Assembly (NCBI GenBank): GCA_963830565.1
Contig: CAWHMO010000007.1
Span: 350,515-414,514 of the forward strand
Direction of reading: 5' to 3'
Source: DATFDN01 sp963830565
Lineage (GTDB): Bacteria; Pseudomonadota; Alphaproteobacteria; Acetobacterales; Acetobacteraceae
DNA: 64,000 nt
Shown: piece after piece, positions 19,081 through 27,954 of the stretch
Layout of the letters: the number at the start of each line of letters is the position of its first letter
How positions within the stretch are numbered: the stretch's first letter is position 1
Notes under the pieces: model-generated
Database searches by the model: none
What the model saw: only the letters and a program-made list of their open reading frames with translations
What the model was told of the DNA's origin: nothing
Translations under genes and position numbers: made by a program

Positions 19081-19677
19081 ATGAGCTACGCCGTCTGGTC
19101 CGGCGCGGTTCTCTCCCGCAAGCGGCCACAGCTCAAATGGCGCGCGCTCGACCCGCTCGAGTTCGCGCTGATCGTGGTCTGCGGGATGCTGCTAGTCGGT
19201 TTCCTGCTCAGCGAGCTGGCCGATGTCGCGTTCCGCATCCTGCGTCGTCCGTGGCTGGAGGCACAGGAGTTCTCGCTCGGCTTCTTCGTCTGGGGCGTGT
19301 TCATGGGTGGCGCCGTCGGCGTGCGGCGCAACGACCATTTCCGGCTGGCGGCCAGCGCCGAGGTGTTCTCGGGCGGGGTGCGGATCGCGATCGAGACATT
19401 CCAGCAACTGGTGATGATCGGGGTCGCCGGGGCGATGGTGTGGTTCGGCTATCTCAACTTCCTCACCGGCTTTGGCAGCTATCTCATGCCCTCGCTCACT
19501 CCGGTGGCTGTGCTGTACGCCGCGATCCCCGTCGCGGGCGCGCTGATCGGACTGTTCTCGGTCGAAAAGCTGGTGAATGGCTGGCGGCGCGGTTTCCCGG
19601 ACCCCCAGCCCGAAGCGCCGCCCGGCACCGAGCTTGCCGAGCTGATCGCGGCCCCGCCTGCCGAGGCCCGCTCGTGA
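19081..19677 (+). CDS. dctQ: TRAP transporter small permease (DctQ type)
   Basis: 198 residues with four predicted TM helices (LIVVCGMLLVGFLLSELADV, FSLGFFVWGVFMGGAVGV, LVMIGVAGAMVWFGY, VAVLYAAIPVAGALIGLFSV). FSLGFFVWGVFMGGAVGVRRNDHFR matches the conserved DctQ core. It is required with DctM for Na+/H+-coupled uptake. The gene starts 11 bases after the dctP stop and overlaps the GTG of dctM by four bases (GTGA), indicating coupled translation. Confidence 0.88.
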   Translation: MSYAVWSGAVLSRKRPQLKWRALDPLEFALIVVCGMLLVGFLLSELADVAFRILRRPWLEAQEFSLGFFVWGVFMGGAVGVRRNDHFRLAASAEVFSGGVRIAIETFQQLVMIGVAGAMVWFGYLNFLTGFGSYLMPSLTPVAVLYAAIPVAGALIGLFSVEKLVNGWRRGFPDPQPEAPPGTELAELIAAPPAEARS

Positions 19678-21017
19678 GCGGAAACCAGGTTGCCATCGTC
19701 GTGATGTGCGCCCTGTTCCTGACGCTCGGCTATGCCGGCCTGCCGGTTGCCTTCGCGCTCATCGCCGCCGTCGTGGTGGCCGCGTCGATCTTCACCGACC
19801 TTACCATCGGCTCGCTGATGGGCCAGCTGTTCAACGGCATCAACGAGCTGGCGCTGCTCGCCATCCCGTTCTTCCTGCTGGTGGGCGAGCTGATGACCTC
19901 GGCCAGGATCACGCCGAAGCTGATCGCGCTGACCCAGGCTATGGTGGGGCATCTGCGGAGCGGGCTCGCCCATGTCGTCGCCGTGTCCTGCATGATCTTC
20001 GGCGGCATCTCCGGCTCCTCCACGGCCGATACCGTGGCGATCGGCACCGTGCTGATGCCGGCGATGCGCGAGGAGGGCTACACGCCGGCATTCTCGGCCG
20101 CGCTGATCGCCGCCGGCGCCTCGATCGCTTCGATGGTGCCGCCCTCGATCATGGCCATCGTGTATGGCGCGGTGGGAGACGCCTCGGTAGGCGGACTGTT
20201 TCTGGGCGGCGCGGTCCCCGGCCTGATGGTCTGCGTCGGGCTGATGATCTACAGCTACTTTTTCGGTGCGCCGGGGGTGCCGAGGCGGCGCGCGAGCCTG
20301 TTCGAGTTCGGCACCGCGTTGCGCGGCGCCGTCCTGCCGCTGATGATCCCTGTCATCATCATCGGCAGCATCCTGGGCGGCGTCATCACCCCGGCCGAGG
20401 CCGGCATGGCGGCTGTCGTCTATGCGCTCGCGGTGCTGCTGCCGATCATGAACCGGGGCCATTTCCGCCGCCTGCCCAAGGATTTCGCGATGGCGGCGGT
20501 GCTGTATGCGATCCCGCTGACGGCGGTCGCCGGCGCCTCGGCGTTCGGCTGGATGCTGGCCTATCTGGGCGGGGCCGACATCATCATGGGCTGGGTGCAG
20601 GCGCTCGGCACCACCGATTCGCGCGCCATCCTGTTCTTCGTCGCCATCCTGTTCCTGATCGTGGGCGACTTCCTCGACGGGCTGCCGGCCATCATCATCC
20701 TGATGCCGGTCATCCTCTCGCTGGAGAAGCTCGGCCACATCAACTCCGTGCATATGGGCGTGGTGGTGATCGTGACGCTCGCTTTCGGACTGATCACGCC
20801 GCCCTGCGGGATCATCCTACTGCTGTCGTCCTCGTTGGCAGGCGTGCCGTTCTCGCGCGCGCTGCGTCAATCGATGCCGATCTATGTCGTGTTCGTGGTG
20901 GTGATCTCGGTCATTATCCTGCTGCCCGACACAGTGCTGTTCCTGCCCCGCCACTTCCTGCCGCGCGCGGTCGGGTGCTTTCCCAGACCGGGGGGCGGGG
21001 GTTACATCTGTCCGTAG
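19674..21017 (+). CDS. dctM: TRAP transporter large permease (DctM type)
   Basis: 447 residues, about 12 TM helices. Family motifs include PFFLLVGELMTSARITPKLI, FGGISGSSTADTVAIG (Na+-site region), ASIASMVPPSIMAIVYG and GLITPPCGIILLL. Starts at a GTG that overlaps the dctQ stop. The C-terminal extension after FLPRHFL is unusual and Gly-rich, running to within 14 bases of the tRNA-Pro gene on the other strand. Together with DctP and DctQ it forms a complete TRAP system. Confidence 0.92.
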   Translation: MSGNQVAIVVMCALFLTLGYAGLPVAFALIAAVVVAASIFTDLTIGSLMGQLFNGINELALLAIPFFLLVGELMTSARITPKLIALTQAMVGHLRSGLAHVVAVSCMIFGGISGSSTADTVAIGTVLMPAMREEGYTPAFSAALIAAGASIASMVPPSIMAIVYGAVGDASVGGLFLGGAVPGLMVCVGLMIYSYFFGAPGVPRRRASLFEFGTALRGAVLPLMIPVIIIGSILGGVITPAEAGMAAVVYALAVLLPIMNRGHFRRLPKDFAMAAVLYAIPLTAVAGASAFGWMLAYLGGADIIMGWVQALGTTDSRAILFFVAILFLIVGDFLDGLPAIIILMPVILSLEKLGHINSVHMGVVVIVTLAFGLITPPCGIILLLSSSLAGVPFSRALRQSMPIYVVFVVVISVIILLPDTVLFLPRHFLPRAVGCFPRPGGGGYICP

Positions 21018-21030
21018 GGGGATGGATAAC

Positions 21031-21107
21031 TGGTCGGAGTGAGAGGATTCGAACCTCCGGCCCCTGCGTCCCGAACACAGTGCTCTACCAGGCTGAGCTA
21101 CACTCCG
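21031..21107 (-). tRNA. tRNA-Pro (anticodon CGG)
   Basis: 77 nt cloverleaf on the minus strand with encoded CCA. Acceptor CGGAGTG pairs with CACTCCG; the anticodon loop is TTCGGGA on a CTGTG/CGCAG stem; the T loop is TTCGAAT. It lies 51 bases from tRNA-Tyr in the same orientation, probably co-transcribed. Confidence 0.95.
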
Positions 21108-21158
21108 ATCCCGCGCGTATAACCGCCGCCACAGCGGCCGGCAAGACGTGAACGTTGG

Positions 21159-21244
21159 TGGTGGAGGGGGTTGGATTCGAACCAACGTAGGCGTGCGCCA
21201 ACGGATTTACAGTCCGTCCCCTTTAGCCACTCGGGCACCCCTCC
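21159..21244 (-). tRNA. tRNA-Tyr (anticodon GTA)
   Basis: 86 nt with a long variable arm. Acceptor GGAGGGG, anticodon stem-loop GGACTGTAAATCC, T arm GTTGGTTCGAATCCAAC, and encoded CCA. The long variable arm and GTA anticodon identify tRNA-Tyr. Confidence 0.95.
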
Positions 21245-21334
21245 GAGGCGGGCCTCTATGACGGCGCTGGCAGGTTGTCAATCGAGAGGCGAAGGCGATA
21301 ATCGGACTTGCCGCAGTCGGCGGGAGATCGTTCC

Positions 21335-22687
21335 ATGCATCGCGACCTGAACGGGCTGGCCCTGACGACCGGCTCGGCCGAGGCCGCTAGTGCGTTCGAT
21401 CGACTGGTCGCCGGCTATTTGGCCTACCGCACCGATCTTCCGCAGCGCCTTGCCGCCGTGCTGGCGGAAGATCCGGCGTTCGGGCTGGCGCATTGCGTGC
21501 GCGGCTATCTCGCCGCGCTGAGCTTTGCTCAGGCCAATCTCCCCGCAGCGGAGTCGGCGGCGGCGGAGGCACGCCGGCATACTCGCCTGGCAACCCCACG
21601 CGAACAGGCGCATGTCGCCGCGCTCGAGGCCTGGGTCGCAGGCCGTTCCGATCGGGCGGTGGCGGTGTGGGACCAGATCCTGGCCGAGCATCCCCATGAC
21701 GTGCTGGCGTTCCGGCTCGCCCATTTCGTCAATTTCTGGCTTGGCCGCCCTGATCGCATGCTGGCCTCGGTGCTCGACGTGGAACGTCATTGGAGCGACG
21801 ACCTGCCGGCGTGGGGCACGCTGCTCGCCTGCCGCTGCTTCGCCATGGAGGAGTGCGGCCGCTATACCGAAGCCGAGGCCGCCGGCCGCGCCGCCATCGA
21901 ACGTGATCCCGGCAATCTCTGGGCCGCGCACGGCGTGGCGCACGTGATGGAGATGCAGGGGCGGCGGGAAGAGGGCATCGCCTGGATCGACCGGTTGCGC
22001 GGCAACTGGGAGAGCGCGGGCAATCTGCGCCACCACCTGTTCTGGCACGAGGCGCTGTTCCACCTCGAAGCCGGCGACATGGACCGCGTGCTGGCGCTGT
22101 ACAACTCGGCGTTCCGTGATCTCGAAGCACCGCTGACCCAGGCCGCGCCGGCGCTGTACATCGACGTGCAGAACGCTGCCTCCATGCTGTTCCGGCTGGG
22201 GCGGCTCGGGGTCGATGTGGGCGGGCGTTGGACCGAGCTTGCCGACAAGGCCGAGGCGCGCGTCGGCGATTGTCTCTCGGCATTCACCCTGCCGCACTGG
22301 ATGATGGCGCTGTGCGCCGAGGAGCGCTTCGCCGCGGCCGAGCGGATGTTGGCGGCGATCCGCGCCCATGCGCGCGCGCCCGGCGTGTCCGCGGCAATCC
22401 TCGGCCGCTACGCGCTGCCGGTGTGCGAGGCGGTGCTGGCGCATGCGCGGGGCGCCCACGCGCAAGCGGTCGCGCTGATGCGTCCGGCGCTCGGCGGGAT
22501 GCATCTTCTGGGCGGCAGCCACGCCCAGCAGGACGTTCTGGAGCAGCTTTACCTCGATGCCGCCGAACGCGCCGGGCTCGATCAGGACGCGCGGCTGCTG
22601 CTGGAGCGGGTCGCCGGAAGCTGGCCGGTGCCACCGGCGCGGCGGGTCAGCTACGCGGCCGCGGCGCGCCGTCTCGGTCTGGCCTGA
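21335..22687 (+). CDS. TPR-repeat protein of the TTC38 type
   Basis: 450 residues built from helical TPR-like repeats (VWDQILAEHPHDVLAFRLAHFVNFWLG, EECGRYTEAEAAGRAAIERDPGNLWAAHGVAHVMEMQGR). The conserved HHLFWHEALFHLEAGD and YIDVQNAASMLFRL segments fit the tetratricopeptide-repeat protein 38 family, whose biochemical role is not established. No signal peptide. It is followed 20 bases later by an amidohydrolase, likely one operon. An antisense frame of similar length is a codon-bias shadow. Confidence 0.82.
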   Translation: MHRDLNGLALTTGSAEAASAFDRLVAGYLAYRTDLPQRLAAVLAEDPAFGLAHCVRGYLAALSFAQANLPAAESAAAEARRHTRLATPREQAHVAALEAWVAGRSDRAVAVWDQILAEHPHDVLAFRLAHFVNFWLGRPDRMLASVLDVERHWSDDLPAWGTLLACRCFAMEECGRYTEAEAAGRAAIERDPGNLWAAHGVAHVMEMQGRREEGIAWIDRLRGNWESAGNLRHHLFWHEALFHLEAGDMDRVLALYNSAFRDLEAPLTQAAPALYIDVQNAASMLFRLGRLGVDVGGRWTELADKAEARVGDCLSAFTLPHWMMALCAEERFAAAERMLAAIRAHARAPGVSAAILGRYALPVCEAVLAHARGAHAQAVALMRPALGGMHLLGGSHAQQDVLEQLYLDAAERAGLDQDARLLLERVAGSWPVPPARRVSYAAAARRLGLA

Positions 22688-22707
22688 ACGATCGCAAGGA
22701 GGAAGAG

Positions 22708-23535
22708 ATGAGCCCGCACGCCAAGGCGCCCCCGCTCAGCTGCGACTGCCATTTCCACATCTTCGGTCCGTTCGAGCGTTTCCCTCTCGACCCTGGTCGC
22801 GCCTATGAGCCTCCGGAGGCGAGCATCGAGGCCTATCAGCAAGTGGCGGAGTCCCGCGGCATCGAGCGCATGATCGTCGTGCAGCCCAGCCCCTACGGCA
22901 CCGACAACCGGGTCACGCTCGACGCAGTGCGCCGCTTCGGCCCAGCACGAGCGCGCGCGGTGGCAGTGATCGATGACAGCTTCGACGATGCGGCGCTGCG
23001 GGCGCTGCGGGCCGGCGGCGTTCGCGGCGTTCGCTTCAACCTGGTAAGCGGCAACGGCACGCCGGAAGCGCAGCTCCAGGAATTGGCGCGACGCATCGCG
23101 CCACTCGGCTGGCACGTTCAGGTCTATGCCGAGGGCGAGAAGCTGGCGGAACTGGCGCCGCTCCTGGCGCGCCTGCCCGTCGAGGTGGTGATCGACCATG
23201 TCGGCGGCGTCCGCGCCGCGCTGGGGACCGCGCACCCGCAATTCCAGGCGCTGCTGCGCCTGCTCGACAGTGGGCGCGCCTGGGTCAAGCTGTGCGGGTA
23301 CCGGGCCTCCTCGGCGGGGCATCCATGGGACGACGTCGCCACGAACGTAAGCGCGCTGGCCGAGGCGGCGCCCGAACGCTGCGTCTGGGGGACCGACTGG
23401 CCGCACGTCCACATGGCTTCCGGGCCACAGCCCGAGCCGGGGAGGCTGCTCGACCAGTTCCTGGCCTGGGTGCCGGATCCCGAGGCGCAACGGCGCATCC
23501 TGGTGGAGAATCCGGGGCGGTTGTACGGTTTCTGA
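22708..23535 (+). CDS. Amidohydrolase (2-pyrone-4,6-dicarboxylate lactonase/LigI-like, PF04909)
   Basis: 275 residues. Metal-binding HxH in CDCHFHIFGP at the N-terminus, then GVRGVRFNLVSGNG, VVIDHVGG, WVKLCGYRAS, and the catalytic Asp in CVWGTDWPH. The compact length and motif order match the PDC-lactonase-like branch of the amidohydrolase superfamily, which opens lactone rings of aromatic breakdown products. AAGGAGGAA lies seven bases before the ATG. Probably co-transcribed with the TPR gene upstream. Confidence 0.87.
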   Translation: MSPHAKAPPLSCDCHFHIFGPFERFPLDPGRAYEPPEASIEAYQQVAESRGIERMIVVQPSPYGTDNRVTLDAVRRFGPARARAVAVIDDSFDDAALRALRAGGVRGVRFNLVSGNGTPEAQLQELARRIAPLGWHVQVYAEGEKLAELAPLLARLPVEVVIDHVGGVRAALGTAHPQFQALLRLLDSGRAWVKLCGYRASSAGHPWDDVATNVSALAEAAPERCVWGTDWPHVHMASGPQPEPGRLLDQFLAWVPDPEAQRRILVENPGRLYGF

Positions 23536-23606
23536 AGTCGCGTTAACGAGACCAGCCTCACCGGAACAGACTTGCGTTATTTCCGCGATAAGTCTAGCAT
23601 CGCAAC

Positions 23607-24293
23607 ATGCTGTCGTGGATGGCCGGAGTGTCGTTTGCTTGGCAGACCATATGGCTCCCCCTGGCTACACTTTCGAGCCTCGCGAGCGGTGCGTTGCTGG
23701 CAGGCGGGTTCGCCGGCCGGCGCGGCGCGCCGCGGCTTCCGAGCGTAGCCGGTGACGCCGAGATGCCAGCCGCGCCGGCTACGCCGCCGTCCGACGCTGC
23801 CCCGCTTCGGCTCACCTCTGAGCAACTCGATGTGGAACGGGAGCTTGTCGCGGCGGTGCAGGGCTTTGCCGGTTTTGCGGCGGACCGCCTGATACGGTTG
23901 GAAATCGCGATCCAGCCGGGGCTTGCGGTGCGGGCTGACCGGAGCGCGTTGCGCCAGATCATTGCTGGCCCGCTCCGCAGCGCCCTCGATCGCAGCGCCT
24001 GCGGGCGCGTGCTGGTGGGAGCCGGCCGCCACGGCGGGCGCGTGCAGATTTCCGTGCTGGACGATGGCATCCCGGTCGATCGCGTGGTGCAGGAGGCGCA
24101 ACTCCGGGGAGCGACCCGTCTGGTTGCCCTGCAAGGCGGTACGCTCGATGTGAATGTGCGGGCGAATGCAGGCACGACGGTGGTGATCCGCTTGCTGGAA
24201 GCAGCGGGGGCGCCTGCCCCTGCGGCCGCCCCGGTCCAGACCAGCACGCCGCAGGCCGTCCTTCAGGGCAGCGAGGCCGCGACCGCGGAGTAG
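23607..24293 (+). CDS. Membrane-anchored protein with a degenerate HATPase-like domain
   Basis: 228 residues. One N-terminal TM helix (TIWLPLATLSSLASGALLAGGF) precedes a Pro/Ala-rich linker and a region resembling the histidine-kinase ATP-binding fold (LRQIIAGPLRSALDRSACGRVLVGAGRHGGRVQISVLDDGIP...GTTVVIRLL). The N box Asn is not conserved, the G2 box is absent and there is no H box, so ATP binding is doubtful. It may be a sensor-kinase relic or an adaptor. No partner response regulator is adjacent. Confidence 0.6.
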   Translation: MLSWMAGVSFAWQTIWLPLATLSSLASGALLAGGFAGRRGAPRLPSVAGDAEMPAAPATPPSDAAPLRLTSEQLDVERELVAAVQGFAGFAADRLIRLEIAIQPGLAVRADRSALRQIIAGPLRSALDRSACGRVLVGAGRHGGRVQISVLDDGIPVDRVVQEAQLRGATRLVALQGGTLDVNVRANAGTTVVIRLLEAAGAPAPAAAPVQTSTPQAVLQGSEAATAE

Positions 24294-24310
24294 AACTATT
24301 ACTCCTATCG

Positions 24311-24478
24311 GTGAACGATGAGTTGCTGAAACCGTCATCGCGAGGCGCGCAGCGCCGTGGCGATCCAGGCCCGCCGTACCGGGTCGCCCATCTGGGTCGC
24401 CCGCCTGGATCGCCACACCGCCAAGAGGCGGCTCGCGATGACAGCCTCGGCGATGCGTTTCACCGTTCAATGATTCCG
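24311..24478 (+). repeat. Dispersed palindromic repeat, copy A
   Basis: About 168 bases almost identical to the reverse complement of 37488-37634. Shared blocks include GAGGCGCGCAGCGCCGTGG, CGATCCAGGCCCGCCG and CCTCGGCGATGCGTTTCACC. Copy A carries about 13 extra bases (around 24397-24409). Internal CGATCCAGGC and GCCTGGATCG segments make it partly self-complementary. It ends five bases before the IS5 element begins. Confidence 0.85.
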
Positions 24479-24483
24479 CTATA

Positions 24484-25331
24484 GGCCTGTTGACAATAAG
24501 TGGGTTCCTCTCGGGCCTGAGCCGTGATTTAAGCTTCGTTTTGGCGGAGCGAAGGGTTTGGTGGACAGGGGACGATTTGTGATCAGCGACACGGCTTGGG
24601 AGAAGATGGCCCTGCTGTTGCCGGGCAAGGCGTCGGATCGCGGAGTGACGGCGAAGGACACCCGGCTGTTCCTGGAAGCGGTTCTGTGGCGCGTGCGCGC
24701 GGGATCGCCGTGGCGCGACCTGCCGCCTGAGTTCGGGCACTGGAACAGCGTGTTCCAGCGCTTCCGCCGCTGGGTGCGGGCGGGCGTCTTCGAGCGCCTC
24801 TTCGAGCGCTTGTCCGACGAGCCGGATTTCGAATACGCCCTGATCGACGGCACGATCGTCACCGCCCATCAGAAGGCGAGCGGCGCAAAGGGGGGACTAC
24901 AATCAGGCCATCGGACGCTCGCGAGGCGGGCTGACGACCAAGATCGTCGCGCTGGTGGACGCGCTTGGAAATCTGGTCCGCTTCGTGCTCTTGCCCGGAC
25001 AGCGCCACGACATCGTAGGGGTCGCGCCGCTCATCGCAGACATCACTTTCGACGCCCTGCTCGGTGACAAGGCGTTCGACGCCGATTGGCTGCGTGCGGA
25101 CCTCGATGACCGTGGCGCCGTCGCCGTCATCCCACCCAAATCCAACCGCAATACGATCATCGCCTATGACAAGGCCATGTATCGCTGGCGCCACCTGATC
25201 GAGAACTTCTTCGCCAAGCTGAAGGAGTTCCGAGCCATCGCCACCCGCTACGACAAGACCGACGAAAGCTTCCGTGCCAACATCAGCCTCGCAGCCACCA
25301 TCATCGCAACGAGGTAATTGTCAACAGACCC
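24484..25331 (+). mobile_element. IS5-family (IS427-group-like) insertion sequence
   Basis: 848 bases bounded by imperfect inverted repeats (CTGTTGACAAT near both ends: GGCCTGTTGACAAT at the left, ATTGTCAACAGACCC at the right) and flanked by TA on both sides (24482-24483 and 25332-25333), consistent with a 2-bp target duplication. First of four elements in a tandem array. Confidence 0.88.
24558..25317 (+). CDS. IS5-family transposase in two overlapping frames
   Basis: OrfA (from 24558) begins VDRGRFVISDTAWEKMALLLPGK and contains the DUF4096-type domain (WRVRAGSPWRDLPPEFGHWNSVFQRFRRW) and the first catalytic Asp in YALIDGTIV. OrfB carries LLGDKAFDADWLRADL (second Asp) and YRWRHLIENFFAKLKEFRAIATRYDK (Glu). 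The join lies at the AAAGGGGGG run near 24889-24894, where OrfB is in the +1 frame. This could be programmed frameshifting, as in many IS427-type elements, or a single-base indel. Confidence 0.82.
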
Positions 25332-25333
25332 TA

Positions 25334-26550
25334 GTATTTTGTCAGTCATCAAGTGATGGGTAGAGGCTTCGGAGTTTGGTGCGGGCCTGGCCGGTGGTGA
25401 AGTGCCAGTTGACCTTGGCTTGCCCGGCGTTGCGCTGGTCCTCCCATTGCGCGACGTGGCGGCGGAGCGTCTCGTGCTGGGCGATGCGGCGAGCGAGGCA
25501 TTGCCGCGCTAACGCGCTGAACTCGATTTCGGCCATGTTGAGCCACGATCCATGCTTGGGCGTGTGGTGGAGTTCAATGCGCTCGGCCAGGCGCCTGGCC
25601 TCCTCGGGCGGGAACGCCTCGTAGAGGCTGGCGAGCGAGTGAGTGTTGAGCTGGTCCATGACCAGCACCACGCGCTCGGCGTCATGGTATGGCCCCTCGA
25701 GCAGGTCGCGCACGAAGCTGGCCCAGTCGCCGCGGCGGCGGTGCTCGGTCACGGCCACATGCCGCCAGCCGGCGAGCGGCTCAGTGGCGAGGAACAGGCT
25801 GGCCACGCCGTTGCGAACATAGACGTGGTCGAAGCGTTCAACCGCGCCAGGCCGTGTCGGCAGGGGTTCGCGCGTTTCGCCGACCAGTTGCTTGAAAGTC
25901 TCGTCGAGGCAGACCACCGGCCGCTTCGCGTCGTAGGGACGGCTGTAGACCTCCAGCACGTCTTCCATGTGGAAGACGAACTCCGCCGAGTGCTTCGGCG
26001 GGATGCACCACATCCGCCTCAGGTGCGGCTTGAGGGCGTTTTTTTGAGCGTCTGGCGCACCGTTTCGTGCGAGAGCGCGTCGGTGTGCTGCAACTCGACC
26101 ATGCGCCGCGCCAGCAGGCGCAAGGTCCAGCGCCCGCACCCTTGCGGCGGCGCGGAGCAGGCCAGCGCAATGAGGTGCGCCTCCTGCGCGCCGTCGAGCG
26201 CGCGCGTATAGACCCGCTTACCCCCGCGATACGGGCTCAGCGCGGCTGCCAGGCCCTCCTCCACGAAGCGCCGCCGCACCCGCTCTATCGTGGCCACCCC
26301 GATCCCGACCGCCTCCGCGGTCCGCTCGTCCGTCCACGCCGGGCCACCCTCCGCCGCGTCGGCCTTGAGCAGCATCTGAGCGTGCTTGAGCTTGCGAACA
26401 TCCGCCTTGCCACGCGACAACAGCGCCGCGAGCTCCTCGCGCTCCATCACTGTCAGTGTCACCCGATACTTCTTCATCGCACGCCTCCGGCCATGGCTTC
26501 ACCGCCAAAGCCAGAACGCACGGCCCCTCAAATCAGCTATGACGGAGCAC
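25334..26550 (-). mobile_element. IS630-family element a
   Basis: 1217 bases between TA dinucleotides at 25332-25333 and 26551-26552. Both outer junctions read CTAG with the element's terminal G and C included. The ends (GTATTTTGTCAG left, GTGCTCCGTCAT right on the other strand) are imperfect inverted repeats. The transposase lies on the minus strand. Confidence 0.85.
25342..26477 (-). CDS. IS630-family transposase (OrfA/OrfB with -1 frameshift at A7)
   Basis: OrfA (26477 to about 26045) is a helix-turn-helix domain protein (MKKYRVTLTVMEREELAALL...ERVRRRFVEEGLAAAL). OrfB (to 25342) carries the DDE triad: VVCLDETFK, VLVMDQLNTHS, HHTPKHGSWLNMAEIEF. The two frames meet at a run of seven A on the coding strand (26039-26047) with OrfB in the -1 frame, the arrangement expected for programmed -1 frameshifting. 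No other lesion is seen, so this copy may be active. Confidence 0.85.
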
Positions 26551-26552
26551 TA

Positions 26553-27952
26553 GTGGGTCGGCTGCCTCGAACTGTGGCATACTGGCACGGTGCTGAATGG
26601 CGAGGCGACCGATGTCACGACGACAGAAGGATCCGCTACGCGCATTGAGTGAGGAGGAGCGGAGGACGTTATCGCAGCTGAGCCAGTCACGCCGGGCGCC
26701 TGCTGCGCAGGTAGCCCGCGCACGAGCATTGCTGGCGGTTGCCGAAGGGCAAAGCTACACGACGGCAGCGCAGCTTGCGGGGCGCCGCACCGGCGATACC
26801 GTTGCGCGCTGGGTGGCGCGGTTCAACGGCGACGGACTGGCGGCGGTGATGCCGCGCCATGGCGGGGGCCATCCGGTGCGCTACGGCGAGGTCGAGAAGC
26901 GGCGGATCCTGGCCGTGGTCGCCCGCCCTCCGGATCGGGCGCGGGATGGCACGGCGACATGGTCGCTGAGCACGCTGCAAGCCGCGCTGCGCCGGGGGGC
27001 GGATGGTCTGCCCCGCATCAGCACCGACACGATCGGCCGCACCCTGCATGAGGCGGGCTTCGGCTGGCAGAAGAGCCGAACCTGGTGCGAAACCGGGGCG
27101 GTCGTGCGCAAGCGCAAACGGGGTGGTCCAGTCACCGTCATCGATCCGGATGCGGCGGCAAAAAGGGGCTGATCGAGCGGGCCTACACGCTCGGCGCCTC
27201 ACGCGGTCTGGCAGTTTGGTGCGAAGACGAGGCCGGACCCTTCCAGGCGGTGCCGCATCCCGGCAGGTCCTGGCAGCCGCACGGCCGTCCTGCCACCCAG
27301 CCGCATGAGTATATCCGGGGCGGCACCTGCAAGCTCCTGACCCTGTTCCATCCGGCAACTGGTCAGGTGCATATCAGCCGGTTAGCCGGTGCACGAACCA
27401 GGTTCTGCATGGCTGGCTCAAAGAAAGCCTGACCGCGATCATGGCAGCGCTGCCTGCACCGACGCAGGCGGTCAATGTCGCCGCACTCCGTGCCGCGTGG
27501 CAGACCTGGCAGAACGGATTGGCGGAACGCTTCACCTTGCCCGAGCATCTGCCGCCACTGCGCCTGCTGCTCGTGTGGGATAATCTCACCGGCCACAAAA
27601 GCGCCGAGATGGTCGTCTGGCTATGCCAGCACGGCATCATGCCGCTCTACACCCCGCTCGGCGGCAGCTAGCTCGATATGGCCGAATTGATCCAGCGCAT
27701 CCTCAAGCGCCGTGCGTTGGAAGAGCAGCATCCACACAGTCCTGCCGAGATCGGCGCCTGGTTCGAGCAGACCGCGTGGGCCTGGAACCGACAGCCCACG
27801 CCCTTCACCTGGCACGGCCGGCGTTGGCAACGTCGGCGCCATCGCAGCACCGACGGACATCCAATCGGCGGCTCCGCCGCTCGTTGCCAGCATCTCTTAT
27901 CCGCCCTCAACCCCATGGACAGGAACGGCAGAGTTCAAGGCAGCTGACCCAC
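26553..27952 (+). mobile_element. IS630-family element b (decayed)
   Basis: 1400 bases with strong inverted repeats: left GTGGGTCGGCTGCCTCGAAC, right (reverse strand) GTGGGTCAGCTGCCTTGAAC. It is flanked by TA at 26551-26552 and 27953-27954, both in a CTAG context. The dinucleotides are shared with the neighbouring elements on each side. Confidence 0.87.
26612..27947 (+). pseudogene. IS630-family transposase b: frameshifts and an amber stop
   Basis: The N-terminal HTH region reads MSRRQKDPLRALSEEERRTLSQL and continues to DPDAAAKRG. A -1 step at AAAAAGG near 27162 opens GKKGLIERAYTL...CEDEAGPFQAVP (first catalytic residues). A second shift near 27398 leads to QVLHGWLKESLTAIMAALPAP and LLVWDNLTGHKS (second Asp). 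At 27669-27671 a TAG replaces the conserved Trp of GGSWLNMAE (GGS-stop-LDMAELIQ). The first shift may be programmed; the other two lesions indicate inactivation. Confidence 0.85.
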
Positions 27953-27954
27953 TA

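Noticed and set aside
24889..24894. The IS5 OrfA/OrfB join as a firm programmed frameshift
   Set aside because: The downstream frame is +1, not the -1 usual for A/G slippery runs, and a single G indel would give one frame; left undecided.
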